In this document: positions 1-5,947 of the stretch, in pieces
How positions within the stretch are numbered: the stretch's first letter is position 1
How the letters are laid out: each line of letters begins with the position of its first letter
DNA from: an uncultured Flavobacteriia bacterium
Lineage (GTDB): Bacteria > Bacteroidota > Bacteroidia > Flavobacteriales_D > Crocinitomicaceae
Assembly: GCA_903887095.1 (NCBI GenBank)
Contig: CAISOQ010000032.1
Coordinates: forward strand, 1-5,947
Length of the DNA stretch: 5,947 nucleotides
Direction of reading: 5' to 3'
Made by a program: the position numbers and the translations under genes
Notes under the pieces: generated by a model
Told to the model about the DNA's origin: nothing
Databases searched by the model: none
Seen by the model: only the letters and a program-made list of their open reading frames with translations

Positions 1-379
1 AAAAAGACTAAATAAGGAAACTGAAGATATTCAAGATCATATCCAGTTTATTTCATTTACCATAGATCCTGTTAGAGATAGCCCTGAAACATTAAAGCGG
101 TATAAAAATCATTACGGAATTGAAAGTAAAAATTGGACGTTTTTAACTGGAGATGAAGAAAAGACGCATCTTCTTGGAATAGAAAACTTTCAAATTTTTG
201 CTGGTAGGGATGATGAATCTCAAGGTGGGTATGCGCATTCAGGGGCATTTACACTAGTTGATAAAGAAGGATTTGTAAGGGGTGTTTATTTGGGTACAGA
301 TGCTAAACAAGTGGATCAATTACAGAAAGATTTAAGATTATTGTTAAACGAAGAATATGGAATTTTTGGATCAAAATAA
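1..379 (+). CDS. SCO1/SenC family copper chaperone, C-terminal part (5' truncated)
   Basis: Open from the window edge in the frame whose first whole codon is at base 2, giving 125 residues before the TAA at 377-379. The thioredoxin-like SCO fold is recognisable from the TIDPVRDSPE stretch (bases 62-91) and from GYAHSGAFTLVDKEG, whose His (codon 236-238) matches the copper-ligand His of the family. The CxxxC copper-binding pair expected further upstream lies outside the window, so metal binding cannot be confirmed. SCO proteins are membrane-anchored chaperones that deliver copper to, or reduce the thiols of, the CuA site of cytochrome c oxidase. The downstream DUF420 gene overlaps its end by 23 nt, an arrangement I recall as common in Bacteroidota next to oxidase genes, which supports a respiratory role. 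A general thiol-redox role is the main alternative. Confidence 0.9.
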   Translation, partial: KRLNKETEDIQDHIQFISFTIDPVRDSPETLKRYKNHYGIESKNWTFLTGDEEKTHLLGIENFQIFAGRDDESQGGYAHSGAFTLVDKEGFVRGVYLGTDAKQVDQLQKDLRLLLNEEYGIFGSK

Positions 380-929
380 AGCTGCGAGAATGCGAAAGTT
401 GATAATTGCAGTTTCAGTTGTTATTCCCTTAGTGGTTGGGATTCTTTTCAGAGTTAGAATAGATGTTGGTCGCGACATGACTTTCTTGCCTTCAATTTAC
501 GCATTCATTAATGGTTTGACAGCGATTACATTGATTGCGGCACTTGCTGCAATTAAAAAACAAAAGCGCGAATTGCATAGATCTTTGGTGCGTTTTGCCT
601 TGGCTTTATCGCTTATTTTTTTAGTGCTTTATGTGCTCTATCACATGACTTCAGACTCAACATTGTATGGTGATTCAAATCAGGATGGTAAAGTTGATCT
701 GTTAGAGAGAACAATCATTGGTTGGACAATGTATCCGTATTATTTTCTTTTGATTTCTCATGTGTTATTAAGTATGGCTGTAATTCCATTGGTGTTATTT
801 GCTTATTTGAAAGCATGGTCAGGTAACTATGAAGGGCACAAGAAAATTGTACGATTTGCATTCCCAATTTGGTTGTATGTAGCTGTTTCAGGGGTTGTTG
901 TATATTTCTTAATAAGCCCATATTATTGA
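357..929 (+). CDS. DUF420 domain integral membrane protein (cytochrome oxidase-associated)
   Basis: The 190-residue product has five likely membrane helices at about residues 13-31, 42-66, 79-98, 125-150 and 167-187. Family-typical features are the RELHRSLVRFAL stretch with H74, YHMTS with H96, LLISHVLLS with H135, and GHKKIVRFAFPIWLYV with H161. These spaced histidines near helix ends are what I recall as conserved in DUF420 and suggest a metal or haem-related role in cytochrome c oxidase assembly, although the biochemical function is not established. Its start overlaps the SCO gene by 23 nt, so the two are probably translationally coupled. A second ATG at 390 (M12), just past the SCO stop, is an alternative start that still keeps all helices. 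The oddity is residues 106-117 in the loop between helices 3 and 4, which form a complete EF-hand loop (separate entry). Confidence 0.88.
   Translation: MEFLDQNKAARMRKLIIAVSVVIPLVVGILFRVRIDVGRDMTFLPSIYAFINGLTAITLIAALAAIKKQKRELHRSLVRFALALSLIFLVLYVLYHMTSDSTLYGDSNQDGKVDLLERTIIGWTMYPYYFLLISHVLLSMAVIPLVLFAYLKAWSGNYEGHKKIVRFAFPIWLYVAVSGVVVYFLISPYY
672..707 (+). other. EF-hand-type calcium-binding loop inside the DUF420 protein
   Basis: Residues 106-117 read DSNQDGKVDLLE. Every ligand position of the canonical 12-residue EF-hand loop is filled: D at 1, N at 3, D at 5, G at 6, a hydrophobic V at 8, D at 9 and E at 12. The loop lies between predicted helices 3 and 4 on one side of the membrane. The sequence match is direct; calcium binding is inferred. 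A single loop, as in calcium-binding repeats of many exported bacterial proteins, could be structural rather than regulatory. Confidence 0.7.
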
Positions 930-994
930 TTTCTTTAATTTTTTTTATTCGAATCACAAAATTTCCTAATTTAACAACGCTAATATTTTAGTCT
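930..994 (+). other. Intergenic gap between respiratory block and surface cassette
   Basis: These 65 bases are the largest gap in the window. They are very AT-rich and contain a run of eight T (939-946), but I find no GC-rich stem before it, so it is not a convincing intrinsic terminator. The stretch taatatttta (981-990) vaguely resembles the Bacteroidota -7 element TAnnTTTG but lacks the terminal G and has no clear -33 partner. A promoter for the downstream cassette would be expected here or inside the DUF420 gene; none is clearly visible. No Shine-Dalgarno-like sequence precedes the ATG at 995, which is normal in Bacteroidota. Confidence 0.4.
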
Positions 995-3961
995 ATGCGC
1001 TACTTACTTATTTTGACTTTATTGGTCAACTTTGCTCATTTTTCAATCTCCCAGCTATCTGCTACAGCCTCCTCAACGGTAAATACCAATTGTAATGGCT
1101 CAGATTGTACCTATTCCGGACCTTCGATTCTTATTAATGAATTGATGATATCACCAACTGTAAATGATGGATCTATTTGTGGTGCCGGTGGAGGTGGTGC
1201 TGCTCGCGGAGAATGGATAGAATTATATAATCCTAACTTGTGTCAGCCGGTTGATATTTCTTGTTATTACCTTGGGAATAATACATCTGAAGGAACGGGT
1301 GGATACGTTATTCCATCTGGTACTGTTGTTCCTGCTGGTGGATTTTGTGTCATTAGAGGTTCGAATATGACCGCTGTGCCTTCCGGACTTTTAGTAGCCA
1401 ATGGAGGAAACGTAGTCGAATTAGTGGTGCCGACGAATACAACTGATGCAGGCGTTTGTACATCAGGAACAAGGGTGTGGTTCCCGAACGCTGGAGGTTG
1501 GTTTGCTTTCTATGATAGCAATGGTGTTCCGCAAGATGCGGTTAGTTGGGTCAGTGGCGTTACTACTGGGCAAAATGGTGCTCCTTGTGTTGCCGCTTTG
1601 GCAGGCTGTTCGTATTCCGGAACGTTGGCAAGCTATAATGCAATACCAGCCGCAAGAAAAAATTTAATTTACACACCTGTTGTTCCCAACAGTTGGGGAT
1701 TGAGTTTGGAAAGATCCACAGATGGCGGCACATGGTCAGGGGTAGGCGCAACGCCTTCTTATGGAACATGCAATGGCACTTGTATTTCACCAATTGCATC
1801 AACTTGCACTGGTACTGCTACAGTAACCCCAACAGGTGGAATTGCTCCTTATACTTATGCATGGAATGATTCGCATGCTCAAACTACTCAGACTGCTACA
1901 GGTTTGTGTGCTGGCTCTTATACGTGCACGATAACGGATAATACGGGCACAACAACAAGTATTTCTGTTACGGTATTGGATTTTGAACCAACTGTTACTC
2001 CAACGAATAATGGTCCGGTATGCGAAACATCACCGTCAGTTAATTTAAATGAAACAAGTGGCAATGTAACTACATGGTCTTGGTCAGCGAGTGGTTCAGC
2101 ATCCTTCTCTTCAACTACAAGTCAAACACCCACAGCGTCCAACGTTGCGAATGGTGAAGTATTTACAGTTACGGGAACGAATGCAAATGGATGTACAGGT
2201 TCAGAAACAACAACTGTTACCCTGCTAAATGCACCAACTGCAAGCAACTTAACGCCTACGGTTTGTGAATCTGTTTTGGGCAGTGGAACTGCTTCTGGCA
2301 TTGATTTAACGGCTAACAATTCTGCAATAAGTTCGGATGCAGGCGTTACACTTACTTGGTATGCTGACCCTGCTTTAACGACATTGGTTAATACACCATC
2401 CAATGCTTCCGTATCGAATGGTCAAGTTTTTTATGTAAATGTTGCACTTGGGTCATGCAGTGCTGTCGGAACTGTGACATATACTGTTACTTCTACGATT
2501 ACATTAGTAAACCCCGCAGATGTAATGTGTGAATCTCCAGCGGGTTCAGCGAGTTTTACAGGATACGACTTAACAACCTTAAATTCTTCTGTTTATTCTG
2601 GAAGTGGAATTACAACTTATGCATGGTTTGCTTCTGATATGGTTACACCAGTTGGAACTCCAAACAATGTTACAATCACCTCCTCATCTACTTATTACGT
2701 TAGTGTTGCTGATGGAAACTGTTCTAATGGGATTGCTGTGACATTTACAGTAAATGCTGCAGCACCTGCAGATGCACCATCCCCGGTATTGTCTTGTGAT
2801 ACTTATGTGCTACCTGCTTTATCCCCAGGTAACAATTATTATACTGCAGCAAATGGAGGAGGTACAATGCTCAATGCAGGAGATATTTTAACTGCTAGTC
2901 AAAACTTATTTATCTATACTCAAACAGGTGGTTCGCCGAATTGTACAGATGAAAATACATTTGTGATTACGATTAATTCAACACCAAGTTTGGCAACTCC
3001 TGCTCCAATTACAATTTGTGATTCTTATACTTTGCCTTTAATAACGGGAACGAACTTAACGGGAACACAATCGTATTATACAGGATCAAATGGGTCAGGA
3101 ACCCAATTTTCGTCAGGAGATAATATCACGTCTACCCAAACAATTTATGTTTACGATAATATTGCTGGCTGTTCGGACCAAGAATCCTTTTTAGTAACGA
3201 TAAATAACACACCAGTACCCGATAATCCGGCTGATGCTGTAAATTGTGATGGATATATATTGCCTTCATTGACTGTTGGAAGTTACTATGCTGGACCAGG
3301 AGCTACTGGAACTAATTACATAGTTGGGGATACCCTTTATTCGAGTCAATTGGTCTATGTATACGCTGAAACAGGAACTACACCGAACTGCTTGGCTGAA
3401 AATAGTTTTCAGGTTACGGTAAACAATACTCCACCAGCTCCAATCGCGGGGACAGATAGTACATATTGTTCAACGTATGAGTTAGCACCTATGACAGTTA
3501 CAGGAACAGGTGGAACTTTTACATGGTATACGAATGCTGCACTATCAAATCAATTAGGTGTTGGTCCAACGGCAACTCCGAATCAAGAAAATGGTACATC
3601 CGTTTATTATGTCACGGAAACAGTCAATGGTTGTATGGGACCAGCTGATGCGGTAACGATTATAATTGAAGATTGTGAAATTATAGTTCCAACTGCGTTT
3701 ACACCAGATGGTGACAATGCAAATGACGTTTGGGAAATTGTCGGATTGGATGAAATTTACAAAGACAACCAAGTATTCGTATACAACCGTTGGGGAGGAC
3801 TAATCTTTCAATCTGAAAAAGGAAAGTATTCGACCAAACCTTGGGACGGAACTTACAATGGCGAAAAAATGCCAGTTGCATCATACTACTTTATAATCGA
3901 TTTCAACGACGAAAGTTTCAAACCTGCAAAAGGTATCGTTTCTATCGTTCTTGATAAATAA
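995..3961 (+). CDS. Secreted modular surface protein with lamin-tail-like domain, SprB repeat, Ig-like repeats and T9SS type B sorting domain
   Basis: The 988-residue product starts with a Sec signal peptide (hydrophobic residues 3-18, cleavage probably near SISQ at 17-20). Residues about 44-255 look like a lamin-tail domain: ILINELM, GEWIELYNP, VDISCYYLG and PAGGFCVIRG are its typical strands, with extra cysteines. Residues about 264-328 form a SprB-type repeat (GGIAPYTYAWND, then LCAGSYTCTITD). Residues 331-411 resemble a PKD/Ig-like module. Two 88-residue modules follow (412-587), then three ~75-residue modules (591-810) and one more Ig-like module (about 815-893). The end (896-988) is a type B T9SS signal, the gliding motility-associated C-terminal domain: VPTAFTPDGDNANDVWEI, VYNRWGGLIF, PWDGTYNG and PVASYYFIIDF. 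The protein should cross the outer membrane by T9SS and sit at the surface or be released. The PorP/SprF gene follows after 8 nt. No enzyme domain is visible; adhesion is a guess from the architecture. Confidence 0.93.
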   Translation: MRYLLILTLLVNFAHFSISQLSATASSTVNTNCNGSDCTYSGPSILINELMISPTVNDGSICGAGGGGAARGEWIELYNPNLCQPVDISCYYLGNNTSEGTGGYVIPSGTVVPAGGFCVIRGSNMTAVPSGLLVANGGNVVELVVPTNTTDAGVCTSGTRVWFPNAGGWFAFYDSNGVPQDAVSWVSGVTTGQNGAPCVAALAGCSYSGTLASYNAIPAARKNLIYTPVVPNSWGLSLERSTDGGTWSGVGATPSYGTCNGTCISPIASTCTGTATVTPTGGIAPYTYAWNDSHAQTTQTATGLCAGSYTCTITDNTGTTTSISVTVLDFEPTVTPTNNGPVCETSPSVNLNETSGNVTTWSWSASGSASFSSTTSQTPTASNVANGEVFTVTGTNANGCTGSETTTVTLLNAPTASNLTPTVCESVLGSGTASGIDLTANNSAISSDAGVTLTWYADPALTTLVNTPSNASVSNGQVFYVNVALGSCSAVGTVTYTVTSTITLVNPADVMCESPAGSASFTGYDLTTLNSSVYSGSGITTYAWFASDMVTPVGTPNNVTITSSSTYYVSVADGNCSNGIAVTFTVNAAAPADAPSPVLSCDTYVLPALSPGNNYYTAANGGGTMLNAGDILTASQNLFIYTQTGGSPNCTDENTFVITINSTPSLATPAPITICDSYTLPLITGTNLTGTQSYYTGSNGSGTQFSSGDNITSTQTIYVYDNIAGCSDQESFLVTINNTPVPDNPADAVNCDGYILPSLTVGSYYAGPGATGTNYIVGDTLYSSQLVYVYAETGTTPNCLAENSFQVTVNNTPPAPIAGTDSTYCSTYELAPMTVTGTGGTFTWYTNAALSNQLGVGPTATPNQENGTSVYYVTETVNGCMGPADAVTIIIEDCEIIVPTAFTPDGDNANDVWEIVGLDEIYKDNQVFVYNRWGGLIFQSEKGKYSTKPWDGTYNGEKMPVASYYFIIDFNDESFKPAKGIVSIVLDK
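2228..2755 (+). repeat. Two tandem 88-residue Ig-like modules in the surface protein
   Basis: Protein residues 412-499 and 500-587 align with no net gap. Each has CES near the start (C424, C512), a DLT motif, W.A in the middle, V.TP.N, then YV.VA.G.CS (C488, C576), and ends VT.TV. The cysteines are 64 residues apart in both copies, consistent with one disulfide per module. The copies are diverged at the protein level and not obviously repetitive as DNA, so the duplication is old. The family name is not certain; an Ig-like fold is inferred from strand-like alternation and the Cys pair. Confidence 0.75.
2765..3424 (+). repeat. Three tandem ~75-residue Cys-paired modules in the surface protein
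   Basis: Protein residues 591-661, 662-737 and 738-810 share one plan: a Pro/Ala-rich linker, CD.Y.LP.L (cysteines 601, 675, 751), a YY or YYTG/YYAG strand followed by a Gly-rich turn, GD.....SQ.....VY or IY, then a second Cys (650, 726, 799) followed by E.SF or E.TF and V.IN or V.VN. Cys spacing is 49, 51 and 48. This kind of repeat occurs in large Bacteroidota surface proteins that carry T9SS signals. Likely role is a spacer stalk or ligand-binding array; which of these cannot be told from the sequence. Confidence 0.8.
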
Positions 3962-3969
3962 TAACTACT

Positions 3970-4956
3970 ATGAAAAAGATTTTACTAATTATTACGAGTT
4001 GTATTTTTGGTGTTGCATTTTCGCAGCAAATGCCTCAGTATAGCCAGTACATGAGAAATCAGTACATGATCAATCCTGCCTCTGCTGGAGTTTATGATTT
4101 TGTAGATGTTACCATGTCTGGAAGATGGCAATGGTTGGGATTCGGTGATGAACCAAGAACAGCATATTTGTCAATTACGTCACCAGTTAGCTCCAAACCA
4201 AAGGTGAAGTACAACCCAGCGTTACGTATATCAGAAGGGCCGGTTAGGAATCCAGAAATTAAAACAGGAAAACTGAAACATGCGGTTGGTGGTCAGTTGA
4301 TTGCTGATCAATATGGCGCCTTCAGAAAAATGCAGGCGGCTGGAACCTATGCCTTGCATTTACCAGTTACGAAAACGTATAACTTATCTTTTGGTGTAAG
4401 ACTTGGTTTGTCGAATAACTCATTCTTATCTGACAAGGCACAGGTTTTGAATATGTTAGATCCAACTCTGAATTATACAGATAATACGTACAATAATTTT
4501 ACTGCAAAGCAATCAAGTAAATACATTATGGATTTAGGGGCAGGGCTTTATTTCTACTCTAATAAATCTTTCTTTGGAATTGCTGCGGACCAATTGACCA
4601 AAGATATGGTCGAATTTGGTCAGGGAACTGCAAATTTTAATAGTCAGAGACACTTGAATGCGACGGCCGGGTACAAATTTAATTTGAATCAGAACATGAC
4701 ATTAATGCCTTCTGTTTTGATGAAATTCATGAGTCCTGCGCCTGTTTCAATTGATGGTTCTTTGCAACTCGAATACAAAGAATGGCTATGGACTGGACTT
4801 TCGTACCGTCATAAAGATGCAATAATTGCAATGGCGGGATTAAATATTAACAACAAATTCAAATTTGGATATTCCTATGATTTTTCACTTTCAAGATTTA
4901 ATAATTTGAGCAGTGGAGGGCATGAAATAGTGCTTGGATTAATGCTAGGAAGATAA
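3970..4956 (+). CDS. PorP/SprF family type IX secretion system membrane protein
   Basis: The 328-residue product has a signal peptide (MKKILLIITSCIFGVAFS, cleavage before QQ at 19) and the family's diagnostic mature N-terminus QYSQYMRNQYMINPASAG (residues 23-40). RWQWLGFGDEPRTAYLS follows at 52-68, and it closes with GYSYDFSLSRFNNLSSGGHEIVLGL (300-324), the usual last strands. The length is typical, and alternating hydrophobic segments fit an outer-membrane beta-barrel. PorP is a core T9SS component, whereas multiple SprF-like paralogues serve individual type B cargo; Flavobacterium johnsoniae SprF is needed for SprB secretion. Its position 8 nt after a type B cargo gene favours a dedicated SprF-like partner over the core PorP. 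Residues about 75-105 (PKVKYNPALRISEG and on) look like an inserted polar loop, possibly the cargo-facing part. Confidence 0.92.
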   Translation: MKKILLIITSCIFGVAFSQQMPQYSQYMRNQYMINPASAGVYDFVDVTMSGRWQWLGFGDEPRTAYLSITSPVSSKPKVKYNPALRISEGPVRNPEIKTGKLKHAVGGQLIADQYGAFRKMQAAGTYALHLPVTKTYNLSFGVRLGLSNNSFLSDKAQVLNMLDPTLNYTDNTYNNFTAKQSSKYIMDLGAGLYFYSNKSFFGIAADQLTKDMVEFGQGTANFNSQRHLNATAGYKFNLNQNMTLMPSVLMKFMSPAPVSIDGSLQLEYKEWLWTGLSYRHKDAIIAMAGLNINNKFKFGYSYDFSLSRFNNLSSGGHEIVLGLMLGR

Positions 4957-4973
4957 TATATCAGGAAAAAGAC

Positions 4974-5947
4974 ATGACTATGAATTACAAATTTACTTGC
5001 TTAATTGCCTTGAGCTTTATATCATTTTTTGGAAATGCTCAATTTTGGGATTTTGCTGACATAAAAAAATTGCCTGGGACTGTAAATACAGTTGATGGAG
5101 AAGAAAGTATTCCAGTATTTTCGAAGGATAGTTCCGTATTGTATTTTGTTCGAACTTACGATCCAACTGCTGTTGGTGGGGAGACTGATCAAGATATTTG
5201 GTTTAGTAAAAGGGGTGCAGATGGAAGTTATGGGGAGTGTAAACCATTAAAAAGCATTAATAATAAATACAACAATGCAGTGCTAGGGCTAAGCACTTCA
5301 GGAACGACGATGTACGTTTTGAACGCTTATGAAGGCAAAAAGGATTTTGTAAAAGGTCTTGCTGTTTCTAATCAAAATGGTTCAGAATGGAGTTCTCCAG
5401 TAGAACTAGAAATTCCAACATTGGATATAGAAGGTGATTACTATGGTTTCCATGTAAATAAAACAGAAGATGTTATTTTGATTTCATATTTAGGTCCAAA
5501 TTCAAAAGGACTTGAAGATCTCTATTTTAGTAAAAAACAAGGAGGTGTTTGGACAGCACCTGTAAATATGGGAAGTGTTTTGAATACTTCTGGATTTGAG
5601 ATTTCTCCATTCCTCTCTAATAATAGTGATACACTCTATTTCTCAACTAATGGTCATGGAGGTTTGGGAGATGCGGATATTTTCTATTCTGTTCGTTTGG
5701 ATGATTCTTGGACGAATTGGTCAAAGCCAAAGAATCTTGGTGAAAAAATAAACTCTCCGAAATTCGATGCTTATTTTAGTTACTCTTCCAACCAACTATA
5801 TTGGTCCAGTAATAGAGATGGTTTACGAAGTGATATTTATATGACATATGCTTTAACTCCACCGCCTCTTAAGGTTTCATGTAAAGGATTTGATGTATCA
5901 GTTTTCGGTGGTATGGATGGCCGCTTAGAAGCAACACCAAAGGGTGG
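4974..5947 (+). CDS. Exported PD40 beta-propeller protein, 3' truncated by window end
   Basis: The frame is open from ATG 4974 to the window edge, 324 whole codons. The first residues form a signal peptide (hydrophobic core LIALSFISFFG, cleavage near NAQ at 21-23). A second ATG at 4980 (M3) is an equally good start; the purine run AGGAAAAAG (4963-4971) lies closer to 4974. The body shows at least five WD40-like/PD40 blades ending in DIWFSKR (74-80), GLAVS (128-132), DLYFSKK (182-188), DIFYSVR (235-241) and DIYMTYA (287-293), with strands such as DTLYFSTNGHGG and NQLYWSSNRDG before them. Such proteins usually continue into a carboxypeptidase-regulatory-like and OmpA peptidoglycan-binding region and often sit next to PorP/SprF genes. 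Here the propeller is followed by a proline linker (PPP, 296-298) and a SprB-like start. The C-terminus is not in the window, so anchoring by OmpA, or export by T9SS, cannot be decided. Confidence 0.87.
   Translation, partial: MTMNYKFTCLIALSFISFFGNAQFWDFADIKKLPGTVNTVDGEESIPVFSKDSSVLYFVRTYDPTAVGGETDQDIWFSKRGADGSYGECKPLKSINNKYNNAVLGLSTSGTTMYVLNAYEGKKDFVKGLAVSNQNGSEWSSPVELEIPTLDIEGDYYGFHVNKTEDVILISYLGPNSKGLEDLYFSKKQGGVWTAPVNMGSVLNTSGFEISPFLSNNSDTLYFSTNGHGGLGDADIFYSVRLDDSWTNWSKPKNLGEKINSPKFDAYFSYSSNQLYWSSNRDGLRSDIYMTYALTPPPLKVSCKGFDVSVFGGMDGRLEATPKG
5871..5947 (+). other. Probable start of a SprB-type repeat at the end of the PD40 protein
   Basis: Residues 299-325 contain KVSCKGFDVSVFGG, then MDGRLEATPKGG up to the window edge. 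This matches the opening of SprB repeats: a Cys, a short segment, then DG plus a strand and a GG turn that precedes the APYTYxW strand. The same protein family module in the upstream 988-residue protein reads STCTGTATVTPTGGIAPYTYAW. Only the first half is visible, so the assignment rests on one cysteine, the DG turn and the GG turn. Confidence 0.5.

Noticed and set aside
931..960. Possible intrinsic terminator after the DUF420 gene
   Set aside because: There is an eight-T run, but only a weak five-base AT-rich complement (TGATT at 927 with AATCA at 952) flanks it and no GC-containing stem precedes it.
965..994. Bacteroidota-type promoter (-33 TTTG, -7 TAnnTTTG) before the surface-protein gene
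   Set aside because: taatatttta only partly fits the -7 element and no -33 element is present at suitable spacing.
1446..1802. Short frames on both strands within the lamin-tail region
   Set aside because: They are shadows of the 988-residue gene, with implausible compositions and no translation signals.
2122..2403. Open reverse-strand frame of 93 codons inside the surface-protein gene
   Set aside because: It lies wholly within the strong + strand coding region, has no signal or family resemblance, and its openness follows from the Thr/Ser/Ala/Val-rich codon composition of the sense gene.
2765..3424. CRISPR-like or DNA-level direct repeats
   Set aside because: The periodicity is at the protein level with diverged codons and long units of ~220 bases; there are no short identical repeats with spacers.
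3997..4005. Lipobox-like ITSC in the PorP/SprF protein leader
   Set aside because: The Cys is at residue 11, too close to the N-terminus and without the usual L-[AS]-[GA]-C pattern; a standard signal peptide cut before QQ at residue 19 fits the family better.

Overview
The window looks like chromosome of a Bacteroidota bacterium, most likely order Flavobacteriales. The DNA is AT-rich, the genes lie head to tail on the + strand, and there are hallmark Bacteroidota families: a type IX secretion system (T9SS) type B sorting domain, a PorP/SprF membrane protein, SprB-type repeats and a PD40 propeller protein. Genus cannot be fixed from this sequence alone. There are no RNA genes, insertion sequences or CRISPR arrays that I can see, and no gene-free stretch longer than 65 bases.

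Region 1 (1-929) is the tail of a respiratory block. It holds the C-terminal 125 residues of a SCO1/SenC-type copper chaperone, overlapped by 23 nt by a five-helix DUF420 membrane protein. This pair normally lies beside cytochrome c oxidase genes and is thought to serve oxidase assembly. The DUF420 protein carries a textbook EF-hand calcium loop between its third and fourth membrane helices, which is the most unexpected local feature here.

Region 2 (995-5947) is a surface-protein cassette of three genes separated by only 8 and 17 nt, so probably one operon. The first encodes a 988-residue secreted modular protein: signal peptide, lamin-tail-like domain, SprB repeat, PKD/Ig-like modules, two precisely matched 88-residue modules, three ~75-residue Cys-paired modules, and a type B T9SS C-terminal signal. 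The second encodes a 328-residue PorP/SprF outer-membrane protein, the family that pairs with type B cargo. The third, cut by the window end, encodes an exported PD40 beta-propeller protein that runs into what looks like the start of a SprB repeat instead of going directly to an OmpA domain.

The likely reading is a dedicated cargo / outer-membrane partner / periplasmic or surface propeller set: the cargo is exported by T9SS, held at the surface with its own SprF-like protein, and possibly connected to the envelope by the third protein. Cargo function (adhesion, motility or other) cannot be told from the sequence.
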